From Geodermatophilus pulveris (GTDB lineage: Bacteria; Actinomycetota; Actinomycetes; Mycobacteriales; Geodermatophilaceae), in the NCBI RefSeq assembly GCF_900188375.1, contig NZ_FZOO01000009.1, positions 1 to 64,000 of the forward strand: a stretch of DNA of 64,000 nt, given 5' to 3'. A program made the position numbers and the translations under genes. How positions within the stretch are numbered: position 1 is the stretch's first letter; each line of letters opens with the position of its first letter. Below, piece after piece: positions 33,330-41,811 of this stretch. Under the pieces are notes generated by a model that had not been told where the DNA came from, made no database searches, and saw nothing but the letters and a program-made list of their open reading frames with translations.

Positions 33330-33972
33330 CGCCCGCGGGGTCGCCGGGCCACGGCCCGGCGACCCCGCCCAGCCAGTCGGCGGCGGCCAGCGCGACGACG
33401 TCCGGGGAGCGGGTCAGCGCGTGGTCGCCGGGGACCGCGTAGAGCGACGCGCCCACCCGGCCGGTGAGCACCGCGGCCAGCTCCCCGGGCCGGCCGGAGG
33501 CGTCCCGCTCGCCCTGGACGACGCCCAGCGGCAGGTCGACGGCGGTCAGCTCGCCGGCCCGGCTCCTCTCCGGCCGGCCCGGCGGGTGCAGCGGGAAGGC
33601 CAGGCAGAGCACGCCGTCGGCCCCCAGCGCTCCCGCCGTCCGGCAGGCCACCCGGGCCCCGGCGCTACGGCCGCCGAGCACCAGGGGACCGGCCAGCCGG
33701 CCGGCGTCCCGCAGGGCGGCGAGCACCGCCGTCCAGGCCTCGTCCAGGCGCGGCGGCGCCGGGGCGATCCGGCGTCCGGCCACCCGCCAGGGCTGCTCCA
33801 CCCCCAGCACCCGCCACCCGGCTGCCGCCGCGGCGGCGGTGACGGCGACCAGGTCCGCCGACCCCAGGCCCCCTCCGGCGCCGTGGCCCAGCACCAGCGT
33901 GCCGAGGGCCCGGCCGGGCGGCTCGGTGGCGGTGACCCGGGCCGGACCGAGCGGCGTCGGCACCCCGGTCAC
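33298..33972 (-). CDS. Alpha/beta hydrolase of the KANL3/TEX30-like group
   Basis: A 224-residue alpha/beta hydrolase. LVLGHGAGGGLGSADLVAV gives the oxyanion region and VLGGRSAGARVA the nucleophile elbow; VPGDHALTRS carries a likely catalytic His. Substrate unknown. GTG start in a GTGA overlap with the HAD gene. Its last residues run through the terminator hairpin and overlap coxG by 32 bases, suggesting a read-through extension of an ancestral shorter protein. Confidence 0.82.
   Translation of the reverse strand: MTGVPTPLGPARVTATEPPGRALGTLVLGHGAGGGLGSADLVAVTAAAAAAGWRVLGVEQPWRVAGRRIAPAPPRLDEAWTAVLAALRDAGRLAGPLVLGGRSAGARVACRTAGALGADGVLCLAFPLHPPGRPERSRAGELTAVDLPLGVVQGERDASGRPGELAAVLTGRVGASLYAVPGDHALTRSPDVVALAAADWLGGVAGPWPGDPAGVSGAGAGRPA
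33337..33366. terminator. Perfect hairpin between coxG and convergent hydrolase
   Basis: A 14-bp perfect inverted repeat (33337-33350 with 33353-33366) around two bases begins seven bases after the coxG stop. Probably a terminator for the molybdenum hydroxylase operon; no T-run. Confidence 0.75.
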
Positions 33973-34640
33973 GGGGCGGGCAGGGCCAGCAGCGCCTCCA
34001 CCGCGCCGGCGAGGTCGCCGGCGACGATCGCGGCCGGGTCGTACACGGCCGGGTAGCTGCGCTCCGCGCGCGGGAACCAGGCGGCGGTCAGCCCGGCCCG
34101 CAGCGCCCCGTGCACGTCCCAGCCGTGCGCGGCGACCAGCGCCAGGCGGCCCGGCTCCACGTCGCACACGCCGGCCGCCCAGAGGTAGACCTCGCGAGCC
34201 GGCTTCCACGCCCGGATGGCCTCGCTGGACAGCGACCGCTCCACCAGCGGCGCGATGCCCCCGCGGTCCAGCGCCGCCTCGGCGACGCCGGGGGAGCCGT
34301 GGGTCAGGGTCACCACCCGGACGCCGGCCCCGACCAGCCGGCGCAGCGCCGGCTCGACGTCGGGGTGCGGGCTGAGCTCGGCGAACGCGCCGGCGACCTG
34401 CGCGCGCCGGCCGGCGTCCAGGTCGGTGGTCTGCGCCAGGGCGGCGTCGAAGGCGTCCCGGAAGCGGCACCAGGTGCCGGCCGTGGCGGCGGCGAAGCCG
34501 GTGAGCAGGGTGCGGGAGAAGACCGACGGCAGCAGGTCGGCGGGCTGGCCGAGCTCCACCAGCGCGGCGCGCACCGGGCCGAGGTCGAGCAGGGTCTCGT
34601 TGACGTCGAAGGCGACCACCTCGGGCCGCACGGCGGTCAC
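33969..34640 (-). CDS. Type II haloacid dehalogenase-like HAD hydrolase
   Basis: A 223-residue HAD protein. Motif I is VVAFDVNETLLDL (nucleophile Asp), motif II is TLTHGS, then KPAREVY with the conserved Lys and a motif VAAHGWDVHGA. The FDVNETL and AAHxWD forms are typical of L-2-haloacid dehalogenase-type proteins. It overlaps both neighbours through GTGA junctions, so it is coupled to the DedA protein and the alpha/beta hydrolase. Confidence 0.87.
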   Translation of the reverse strand: MTAVRPEVVAFDVNETLLDLGPVRAALVELGQPADLLPSVFSRTLLTGFAAATAGTWCRFRDAFDAALAQTTDLDAGRRAQVAGAFAELSPHPDVEPALRRLVGAGVRVVTLTHGSPGVAEAALDRGGIAPLVERSLSSEAIRAWKPAREVYLWAAGVCDVEPGRLALVAAHGWDVHGALRAGLTAAWFPRAERSYPAVYDPAAIVAGDLAGAVEALLALPAP

Positions 34641-35287
34641 GCCGGGCCCCGGTCCACCCGGGCGCGGTGGACCCTGACCTGGCGGCGGACCAGCAGGCCG
34701 ACGGCGAGCGCCATGGCGGCGTAGATGACGTAGTCGACGTACTGCAGGTACTCGGTGACGACGTCGCCCAGGGCCACGCCGAGGCCGATGAGCACGCTGT
34801 TCCAGATCAGGCTGCCGGCGGCGGTGTAGACGACGAACTGGCCGAACGGCATCCGGACGACGCCCGCGGGCACCGAGATGAAGCTGCGCACCAGCGGCAC
34901 CATCCGGCCGAAGAACACCGCCGAGCGGCCGTGCCGCTCGAACCAGGCGAAGGTGCGGTCGACGTCCTCGGTGTCGACCAGCGGCAGCCGGTCGAGGAAG
35001 GCGTGCGAGCGGCGCGGGCCCAGCGCCCGGCCGATGTAGTAGAAGGCGATCGCGCCGAGCACCGAGCCGAGGGTCGCGGCGAGGACGACCGGGACGATCG
35101 ACATCCGGCCCTCGTTGATGAGCACGCCGGCCAGCCCCAGCACCGCCTCGCTGGGGATCGGCGGGACGACCGTCTCCAGCAGGATCGACAGGCCCACGCC
35201 CACCGGTCCCAGCCGCTCCACCAGGTCGAGCAGGAAGCCGGTGATCCCGCCGGAGTCGGAGGAGGCCGCGGCGGCGAGGGACGACAT
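34637..35287 (-). CDS. DedA-family membrane protein
   Basis: A 216-residue membrane protein with about five hydrophobic segments. Family features: FLLDLVERLGPVGVGLSILL, ETVVPPIPSEAVLGLAG, FYYIGRALG and FFGRMVPLVRSFISVPAGV. DedA proteins are linked to lipid flipping and membrane potential. First gene of a coupled three-gene operon (DedA, HAD, hydrolase). It diverges from the amidohydrolase gene across 64 bases. Confidence 0.92.
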   Translation of the reverse strand: MSSLAAAASSDSGGITGFLLDLVERLGPVGVGLSILLETVVPPIPSEAVLGLAGVLINEGRMSIVPVVLAATLGSVLGAIAFYYIGRALGPRRSHAFLDRLPLVDTEDVDRTFAWFERHGRSAVFFGRMVPLVRSFISVPAGVVRMPFGQFVVYTAAGSLIWNSVLIGLGVALGDVVTEYLQYVDYVIYAAMALAVGLLVRRQVRVHRARVDRGPA

Positions 35288-35337
35288 GCGCCCCACGGTA
35301 ACGGCGCGCTCGCCCGGGGACCGGCCGGCGGCCGGAG

Positions 35338-35343
35338 TAGCTT
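35338..35343 (+). promoter_or_regulatory. Candidate leaderless -10 box for the amidohydrolase (TAGCTT)
   Basis: TAGCTT fits TANNNT and ends eight bases before ATG 35352; there is no Shine-Dalgarno sequence, as expected for a leaderless mRNA. Confidence 0.35.
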
Positions 35344-35351
35344 CGCCACCC

Positions 35352-36647
35352 ATGCGGCAGCGCTTCACCGCCCGGGCCGTGGTCGTCGGGGACCGCGCCG
35401 GCACGGTCGTGCCCGACGCGGTGGTCGACGTCGACGACGGCACGATCGGCTGGGTCGGCCCGGCCGCCGACGCGCCGGACGCCGGGGACGCCGCGGTGGT
35501 CGCCGTTCCCGGGGTGCTCGTGCCGGGGCTGGTCAACACCCACTCGCACGCGCCGATGGTGCTGTTCCGCGGCCAGGCCGAGGGGCTGCCGCTGGCCCGC
35601 TGGCTGCGCGAGGTGATCTGGCCGCGGGAGGCGCGCCTGACCGCCGACGACCTCGAGGTCGCCATGACCGCGGCGTCGTCGGAGATGCTGCGCGGCGGGG
35701 TCACGACCAGCGTGGAGATGTACTTCTCCCCCGAGCGGATCGCCGCCGCCGTCGGCCGCACCGGCGCCCGCGCCGTGGTCGCCACCCCGCTGCTGCCGCT
35801 GCCCGGGATGCCGCCGCTGGCCGAGCAGCTGGCCGCCGCCGTCGACCTCGCGGCCGCCGCGCCCCGCGACGGCGCCGTCGAGTACGGCATCGGCCCGCAC
35901 GCGGCCTACACGCTGCCGCTGCCGGTGCTGCGCGACGCCGCGGCCGCCGCCCGCGAGCACGGCCTGCTGCTGCACCTGCACGTCGCCGAGACCGCCACCG
36001 AGGGCGCGGACCTGCTGGCCACCCACGGGCTGTCGGTGCCGGCGCTGCTGGCTGCGCACGACGTGCTGGGCGGGCGGGTGCTCGCCGCGCACTGCGTGCA
36101 CCTCGACGACGGCGACCTGGAGCTGTGGCGGGAGTACGACGTCGCGGTGGCCCACTGCCCGGCGAGCAACGCCAAGCTGGCCAGCGGCACCGCCCCGGTG
36201 CGGGCGATGCTCGACCGCGGCGTCCGGGTCGGGCTGGGCACCGACGGGCCGGCGTCCAACGACGGGCTGGACCTGCTGGCCGACGTCCGGCTGGCCGCGC
36301 AGCTGGCCCGGCTGCGGGAGTCCTCGGCCACCGCGCTGACCGCCGCCGAGGCGTTCTGGCTGGCCACCGGCGCCGCCGCGGACGCGATCGGCCGCCCGGA
36401 CCTCGGCCAGGTCGCCGCCGGCCGGCGCGCCGACCTGGTGCACGTCGACACCCGCGACCTCGCCTTCGAGCCGGTGCTCGACCCGGTCGACCTGCTCACC
36501 CACCTGGTCTGGTCGGGCACCTCGCGGCTGGTGCGGGACACCTGGGTCGGGGGTGCGCAGGTGGTGCGCGACGGCGTGTGCACGACGGTGGACGCCGACG
36601 CCCTGCGCGCCGACGTCGCCGACCGCGGGCGCCGCCTCGCCGGATGA
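35352..36647 (+). CDS. Amidohydrolase (SAH/MTA deaminase or chlorohydrolase-like)
   Basis: A 431-residue metal-dependent hydrolase. Metal ligands are visible: NTHSHAPMVLFRG, LHLHVAETATEG, AAHCVHLDDGD and GTDGPASNDGLDLL. The pattern fits the adenosine/S-adenosylhomocysteine deaminase and AtzA/TrzN group acting on N-heterocycles. The exact substrate cannot be told. It stands alone on the plus strand between minus-strand operons. Confidence 0.87.
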   Translation: MRQRFTARAVVVGDRAGTVVPDAVVDVDDGTIGWVGPAADAPDAGDAAVVAVPGVLVPGLVNTHSHAPMVLFRGQAEGLPLARWLREVIWPREARLTADDLEVAMTAASSEMLRGGVTTSVEMYFSPERIAAAVGRTGARAVVATPLLPLPGMPPLAEQLAAAVDLAAAAPRDGAVEYGIGPHAAYTLPLPVLRDAAAAAREHGLLLHLHVAETATEGADLLATHGLSVPALLAAHDVLGGRVLAAHCVHLDDGDLELWREYDVAVAHCPASNAKLASGTAPVRAMLDRGVRVGLGTDGPASNDGLDLLADVRLAAQLARLRESSATALTAAEAFWLATGAAADAIGRPDLGQVAAGRRADLVHVDTRDLAFEPVLDPVDLLTHLVWSGTSRLVRDTWVGGAQVVRDGVCTTVDADALRADVADRGRRLAG

Positions 36648-36689
36648 CGGTGGACAGCCGCCCCGCGGGGGTCGTGCCCGGTGGCGGGC

Positions 36690-37505
36690 TCAGGACCGCA
36701 GGGAGATCGTCTCCCCGCGGGTGATCGCCCGGATCTCGCCCGGTGCGCGGCGGGCGGCCACCTCGCGGACGAAGTCGCCCAGCGGCGAGGCGAACCGGTC
36801 GTAGTCGTCGTAGTGCACCGGCACGGTCACCGGGGGCTTGAGCAGCTCGACCAGGTCGGCGCCCTGCCGGCCGTCCATGGTGACGGTGAACCCGAGCGCC
36901 TTGGTGCCGCCGAGGTGCGGGATGACGACGTCCAGCGGCCCGCAGCGCTGCAGCACCTCGCCGAGCCACGGCTTGAAGACGGTGTCGCCGCTGATGTAGC
37001 CCCGCCAGGCCACCCCGCCGTCCCGCACGAGCTCGAGCACGCTGCCCATCACCGGCGGCAGCAGCCGCGCCATCGGACCGGGGCCGTGCACGCCGGGCAC
37101 CGAGGTGACCCGCAGCGTGACGCCGTCCCGGGTGAGCTCGTGCCGCTGCCACGGCGTGAGGTCGACGGTCGACCGGAACCCGCGGCGCTCCAGCGCCTGC
37201 GCGGCGGCCGGCGTGGTGAGCACCGGGGTGCCGCGGTCGAGGGTGCGGGTGGCGATCCGGTCCCAGTGGTCGGCGTGCAGGTGCGACAGCAGGATCGAGT
37301 CCAGCGCCGGGAGCCGGTCGGGCAGCAGCGCGGGGTCGGTCAGCCGCTTCGCCCACAGCCCCTTGCCCAGGTAGGCCCGCTGGCCGCGGCGCAGGAAGTT
37401 CGGGTCGGTGAGCAGCGTGAACGGCCCCAGCCGCAGCAGCATGGTGGCGTTGCCGCCGAAGGTCAGCGTGACGTCGTCGGCGGGGGACGGCGGGACGGGA
37501 GCCAT
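36690..37505 (-). CDS. MBL-fold metallo-hydrolase (UlaG/NAPE-PLD-like)
   Basis: A 271-residue metallo-beta-lactamase-fold protein: NATMLLRLGPFTLLTDPNF, the zinc motif SHLHADHWD, VTSVPGVHGP, YISGDTVF and VPVHYDDYDRF. These features suit the UlaG / NAPE-phospholipase D-like branch. Substrate unknown. ATG start. It is followed downstream, toward the left, by the convergent amidohydrolase. Confidence 0.87.
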   Translation of the reverse strand: MAPVPPSPADDVTLTFGGNATMLLRLGPFTLLTDPNFLRRGQRAYLGKGLWAKRLTDPALLPDRLPALDSILLSHLHADHWDRIATRTLDRGTPVLTTPAAAQALERRGFRSTVDLTPWQRHELTRDGVTLRVTSVPGVHGPGPMARLLPPVMGSVLELVRDGGVAWRGYISGDTVFKPWLGEVLQRCGPLDVVIPHLGGTKALGFTVTMDGRQGADLVELLKPPVTVPVHYDDYDRFASPLGDFVREVAARRAPGEIRAITRGETISLRS

Positions 37506-37535
37506 GCGGGTGCCGCTACCCCGTTCGGCCGGGCT

Positions 37536-38120
37536 TCACCGCTCCCGCAGCCGGCGCAGCGCCGCACGGGCCTCGGGCACCGCGAGCGGCAGGGTGGCCA
37601 GCTGGGCCAGCGCGGCCACGGTGCACCACGAGCAGACCCGCCGGTGCCGGGTGACCTGCTCGGCGAACAGGTACACGCCGCCGGCGGCGTCCGCGGCGGT
37701 CTTGGCCGCCAGGGCCAGCGGCACCCAGGGGGTGTCCCGGGCCCGGTCGCGGTCGCCCATCCCGGCCAGCGCCAGCGTCACGCCGGCGCTGAGCAGGCCG
37801 AGCGCGGCGTCCGGCGTCCGCAGCAGCTGGTAGGCCTCGCCGGAGGCGTCGACGGCGTCCGCGCCGAGGCCCGGCAGCGGCGGCTCGGGCACCCGGCGCA
37901 GCACGCCGAACTGGTACAGGCCGACGACGCCCAGCGCCGCCGAGGCCAGCGTCGACAGCCCGGCGATCCACCGGCGCTGCTCCAGGTGCGCCCCGCTGCC
38001 GCGCCGCAGGTCGTCGCTGACCCGCTCGGCCGCCGCCGACCCCGGCCGGCCCACGCCCCCCGGCCGGGGTCGCACCGATGCCGCCGGCGGCCCGGACGGC
38101 CGCTGCCTCGTCGTCCGCAT
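37536..38120 (-). CDS. Vitamin K epoxide reductase-like membrane protein with CxxC
   Basis: A 194-residue protein. After a basic N-terminus come about four hydrophobic segments: RRWIAGLSTLASAALGVVGL, DAALGLLSAGVTLALAG, PWVPLALAAKTAADAAGGVY and the redox pair in RRVCSWCTVAALAQLATLPL. The CxxC at the start of the last helix is the VKOR active site; the extra loop cysteines of full VKORs are missing, so it may only shuttle electrons to a specific partner. It diverges from a radical SAM gene 80 bases away. Confidence 0.72.
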   Translation of the reverse strand: MRTTRQRPSGPPAASVRPRPGGVGRPGSAAAERVSDDLRRGSGAHLEQRRWIAGLSTLASAALGVVGLYQFGVLRRVPEPPLPGLGADAVDASGEAYQLLRTPDAALGLLSAGVTLALAGMGDRDRARDTPWVPLALAAKTAADAAGGVYLFAEQVTRHRRVCSWCTVAALAQLATLPLAVPEARAALRRLRER

Positions 38121-38199
38121 GCAGCTCGCGTGCCCCGCGGACGCGCCGGTGAACCGCCCTGCGCTGCCGGGGCGGACACCAGCGGTGAGGATGCGTGAC

Positions 38200-39615
38200 A
38201 TGACGGACGGACGGCGGGGACGCCTGCGGGCGCGGTGGCGGCGGCTGGCCGAGCGCACCCGGCCGGTGCACCCGGAGACCGGGCGGGCGCTGGCCGAGCG
38301 GTGGGCGGCGCTGCCGGAGCACGTGCGCACGCCGGCGCAGAGCCTGGGCCGGCACGCGGTCGGCTGCGAGGGCACGCACGGCGTCTTCCCGAAGTGCAAC
38401 CTGACCTGCACCCCGTGCTACCACTCGGCCGACGCGAACAAGGTGCGGGTGGACGGCGGGCACACCGTGCGCCAGGTGGACGCGCAGATGGCCTACCTGC
38501 GCGAGCGCCGCGGCCCCTACGCGCACGCCCAGCTGATCGGCGGCGAGGTGAGCCTGCTGGCGCCCGACGACCACGCCGAGGCGCTGCTGACGATGCGCCG
38601 GCACGGCCGCTCGCCGATGTCGATGACCCACGGCGACTTCGATCCCGGCTACCTGCGCGCCCTGGTCACCGGGGACGACGGCCGGCTGCGGCTGCCCCGG
38701 GTGAGCTTCGCCGCGCACGTCGACTCGCTGATGCGCGGCCGCCGCGGTGCCGTCCGCCCGCGCACGGAGGCCGAGCTGCACCCGTTCCGGGAGCGCTTCG
38801 TGCAGATGTTCCGCGACCTGCGCGCGGAGACCGGCCTGCGCTCCTACCTGGCGCACAACATGACGGTCACGCCGGCCAACCTGGGCCAGGTGGCCGAGGT
38901 CGTGCGCGCGGTGGTGCCCATGGGCTACTCGATGATGAGCTTCCAGCCGGCCGCGCACGTCGGCGACGACCGCCGCTGGAAGGAGTCCTACACCGCGGTG
39001 GACGTCGACGCGGTGTGGGCGCAGCTGGAGGAGGGCCTGGGCCGTGCCGTCCCGCACCAGGCGATCGAGTTCGGCGACCCGCGGTGCAACCGGCTGGGCT
39101 TCGGCTTCCTCGCCGACGGTGCCTGGCACCCGTTCGTCGACCCCGCGCACCCCGCCGAGCTGCGCGCCCGCGACGCCTTCTTCGCCCACTTCGGCGGGGT
39201 CGCCTTCAGCAACACCCCGCCGGCGCTGCTGGCGGTGAAGGTGCTGCGGGTGCTGCGCGCCCACCCCGGGGACGTCGCCGTCGCCGCCGGCTGGGCGCGC
39301 AGCCTGGTGCGCCGGGCGGGCGGGCTGCGGGCGCTGGCCGGGGCGGCCCGCCGCCGCCGGCTGGGGCTGATGACCTTCGAGGTGCACAGCTTCATGGACG
39401 CCGCGCACGTCGGGCCGGCGTGGGACCTGATGCGCCGCGGCGTGGTCGCCGAGGACCCGCAGCTGCGGGCCACCCAGGAGCGGCTGGCGGCCTGCACCTA
39501 CTCCATGGCCCACCCGGAGACCGGCGAGCTGGTGCCGGCCTGCGCGCAGCACTCGGTGCTCGACCTCGCGGAGAACGCGCAGCTGCGCACGCTCCTGCCG
39601 CTGACCGTCGTCTGA
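38200..39615 (+). CDS. Radical SAM protein of unknown function
   Basis: A 471-residue radical SAM protein. The cluster motif is C66-x3-C70-x2-C73 in FPKCNLTCTPCYHSADANKV, followed by LIGGEVSLLAP (GGE motif). A C-terminal segment CTYSMAHPETGELVPACAQH with two further cysteines could hold another metal site, but it is not a standard SPASM domain. ATG 38200 is chosen since GAGG lies nine bases upstream; ATG 38191 is in frame. No precursor peptide is evident nearby. The divergent VKOR-like gene suggests redox chemistry at the membrane. Confidence 0.82.
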   Translation: MTDGRRGRLRARWRRLAERTRPVHPETGRALAERWAALPEHVRTPAQSLGRHAVGCEGTHGVFPKCNLTCTPCYHSADANKVRVDGGHTVRQVDAQMAYLRERRGPYAHAQLIGGEVSLLAPDDHAEALLTMRRHGRSPMSMTHGDFDPGYLRALVTGDDGRLRLPRVSFAAHVDSLMRGRRGAVRPRTEAELHPFRERFVQMFRDLRAETGLRSYLAHNMTVTPANLGQVAEVVRAVVPMGYSMMSFQPAAHVGDDRRWKESYTAVDVDAVWAQLEEGLGRAVPHQAIEFGDPRCNRLGFGFLADGAWHPFVDPAHPAELRARDAFFAHFGGVAFSNTPPALLAVKVLRVLRAHPGDVAVAAGWARSLVRRAGGLRALAGAARRRRLGLMTFEVHSFMDAAHVGPAWDLMRRGVVAEDPQLRATQERLAACTYSMAHPETGELVPACAQHSVLDLAENAQLRTLLPLTVV

Positions 39616-39949
39616 CCCCGGAGGGCGGACACCCCGTGGACCGTCGGTGGTCGACGTGCCGGAGGGCCGGGCCGGCGTCCACGGTGGGGAGGTGACCACC
39701 TCGCACCGCGCGCCCGGCCGCCGCCGCACCCGCCCGCGCGGTGACGCCGGACCTGCGGGTGCGCGTGCTGGTCCTGGACGGCACCAACCCGGCCGAGGTG
39801 ACGCCGCCGCTCGTGCCGCGGGTGGCCGCGCTGCGGGCCGAGGCGGCGTGGTTCGCACCGGCGCCTTCACCACCCGCGAGCCGCTGGTGCCCGCACCGGC
39901 CTGACCGCCCGGGGCGGCGAGATCGGCGATCTCGCACGGTCGGGGCTCC
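39616..39949. pseudogene. Intergenic stretch with a frameshifted gene remnant
   Basis: Within this 334-base gap, plus-strand 39741-39860 reads VRVLVLDGTNPAEVTPPLVP followed by RVAALRAEAAWFA, then the apparent continuation RTGAFTTREPLVPAPA and a stop lies in another frame (ending near 39903). The family is not recognised. It looks like the decayed 3' end of a gene, followed by a large hairpin. Confidence 0.4.
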
Positions 39950-39977
39950 TCAGCCGTGCGAGATCGCCGATCTCGCC
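39916..39977. terminator. 24-bp perfect inverted repeat with nested palindromes
   Basis: Arms 39916-39939 and 39954-39977 are exact complements around 14 bases. Each arm also holds a smaller dyad GAGATC-3 bases-GATCTC. The TGA stop of the ABC ATPase gene lies in the loop, so the right arm encodes its last residues. Strong terminator candidate for convergent transcription. Confidence 0.8.
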
Positions 39978-41050
39978 GGGTCCGGGGCGGACGCCGGGCC
40001 GGCCGGCGGCACCACCGTGCGGGCGCCGACCGGCAGCACCAGCCCCACGGGCCGGCCGGCGGGCAGCTCCTCGCCGGCGGCGAGCTCGGCCTCGACCGCC
40101 GTCCCGACGGGCCCGGGCACCTGCACGACGACCAGCGCGCGCAGGCCGCGCCGCCGCACCCGGACGACCGTGCCGGTCACGTCGGCGGCCGGGTCACCCG
40201 GCGCGGTCACCCGCACCGCCTCGGGGCGGACGACGAGCACCCCCGGCCCGTCCGGAACCGGCCCGGGGAGTGCGAGGGGCCCGAGCGCGGAGGTGTGCAC
40301 GCCGTCCCGCACCGTCCCGGGCACCTCGGTGCGCCCGCCCAGCAGCCGGCTCACGGCCAGGGACGCCGGCCGCGCGTAGAGCTCGCCCAGCGGCCCGGCC
40401 TGCTGCAGCCGGCCGCCGTCGAGCACCGCGACGGCGTCGGCCAGCGCGTCGGCCTCGGCGGGGTCGTGGGTGACCAGCAGCACGGTGGGGTCCAGCCGCA
40501 GCCGCAGGTCGGCCAGCAGGTCGTGCATCTCGGCGCGCAGCGCGGTGTCCAGGGCGCTGAACGGCTCGTCGAGCAGCAGCACCCGCGGCTCGGCGGCCAG
40601 CGCGCGGGCCAGGGCCACCCGCTGCTCCTGCCCGCCGGACAGCGCCCGCGCCGGCCGGTCGCCGTAACCGGCCAGCTGCACCAGGCCCAGGTACTCCTCG
40701 GCGCGCTCCCGGGCCCGCCGCCGCGGCACGCCGCGCACCCGGTCGGCGAAGGCCACGTTGTCGCGGACCGACAGGTGCGGGAACAGCAGCGGCCGCTGGA
40801 AGACCATCGCCATGCCGCGCCGCTCGGGCGGCACGCCGGCCAGGTCGCGGCCGTCCAGGCGCACGCTGCCGGCGGTGGGCTCGTCGAGGCCGGCGGTCAG
40901 CCGCAGCACCGTGCTCTTCCCCGAGCCCGACGGGCCGAGCACGGCCACGCAGGAGCCGGCGGGCACGTCGAGGGTGAAGCCGTCCAGCGCGGGCGCGGAG
41001 CCGCTCGCGTGCACCCGGGTCAGCCCCTCCAGATCCAGCGCGGCGCTCAC
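39950..41050 (-). CDS. ABC transporter ATPase (YnjD/spermidine-iron type)
   Basis: A 366-residue ATPase: Walker A LGPSGSGKSTVLRL, Q-loop MVFQRPLLFPH, signature ALSGGQEQRVALARALA (LSGGQ), Walker B RVLLLDEPFSALD. A C-terminal TOBE-like region follows, longer than in E. coli YnjD. GTG start in a GTGA overlap with the second permease. It should power uptake by the two permeases and the YnjB-like binding protein. Confidence 0.9.
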   Translation of the reverse strand: MSAALDLEGLTRVHASGSAPALDGFTLDVPAGSCVAVLGPSGSGKSTVLRLTAGLDEPTAGSVRLDGRDLAGVPPERRGMAMVFQRPLLFPHLSVRDNVAFADRVRGVPRRRARERAEEYLGLVQLAGYGDRPARALSGGQEQRVALARALAAEPRVLLLDEPFSALDTALRAEMHDLLADLRLRLDPTVLLVTHDPAEADALADAVAVLDGGRLQQAGPLGELYARPASLAVSRLLGGRTEVPGTVRDGVHTSALGPLALPGPVPDGPGVLVVRPEAVRVTAPGDPAADVTGTVVRVRRRGLRALVVVQVPGPVGTAVEAELAAGEELPAGRPVGLVLPVGARTVVPPAGPASAPDPARSAISHG

Positions 41051-41811
41051 CGGCGCCGCCCGAGCAGCCCGACCGCCACCAGCAGCGCCAGCGGCGGCAG
41101 CACCGAGCCCAGCGACAGCACGGCCACCTGCGCCTCGTTGCCGACGCTGGACGCCGCCGACGCGACCAGCAGCGGCAGCGTCACCAGCTGCCCGCCGCCG
41201 ACGAGCAGGGTGACCACGTAGTCGCTCCAGCCCACCAGGAAGGCCAGGAACGCCGCGCCGGCCAGCGCGGGGGCCAGCATCGGCAGCTGCACGGCGAGCA
41301 CCGCCCGGCGGGCGGTCGCGCCCAGGGTGCGCGCCTCCTCCTCGAAGCCGGGGTCGTGGGCGGCGTAGGCGGTGCGCATCAGCACGGTCGTGTACGGCAG
41401 CGCGGCCACGGTGAGCAGCAGGACCACACCGACCGACGCCGGCACCCGCAGCCGCAGCAGCAGCACGTCCAGCCCCAGCGCGACGGCGAAGGGCGGGAGC
41501 ACCAGCGGGGAGAGCAGGGCGGCGAGCACCGCGCCGCCCGCCGGCACCCCGGAGCCGGCCAGCGCCCGCCCGGCCATTGCGCCGAGCGGGGTGGCCAGCG
41601 CCGCGACGACCAGCCCCAGCACCGTCGAGCGCAGGGAGGCCGTCCCGGCTCCGGAGTCGACGGCGTCGCGCAGCCCCGCCGTCCCCCACGCCTGGGGCAG
41701 CACCGCCGGGGCGGTCCACCGGTCGGCGGCCGCCCACAGGACGAGGGGGACGAGGGGGAGCAGCAGCCAGACCGCCAGCGCCGCCCGGCCCAGGCGGGTG
41801 CCTAGTGCCAT
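41047..41811 (-). CDS. ABC transporter permease, second subunit
   Basis: A 254-residue inner membrane protein with about six hydrophobic segments. The EAA-type loop reads EEEARTLGATARRAVLAVQLP, which contacts the ATPase. Its ATG overlaps the first permease stop by ten bases. In E. coli ynjC encodes one long fused permease; here the two halves are separate genes. Confidence 0.88.
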   Translation of the reverse strand: MALGTRLGRAALAVWLLLPLVPLVLWAAADRWTAPAVLPQAWGTAGLRDAVDSGAGTASLRSTVLGLVVAALATPLGAMAGRALAGSGVPAGGAVLAALLSPLVLPPFAVALGLDVLLLRLRVPASVGVVLLLTVAALPYTTVLMRTAYAAHDPGFEEEARTLGATARRAVLAVQLPMLAPALAGAAFLAFLVGWSDYVVTLLVGGGQLVTLPLLVASAASSVGNEAQVAVLSLGSVLPPLALLVAVGLLGRRR

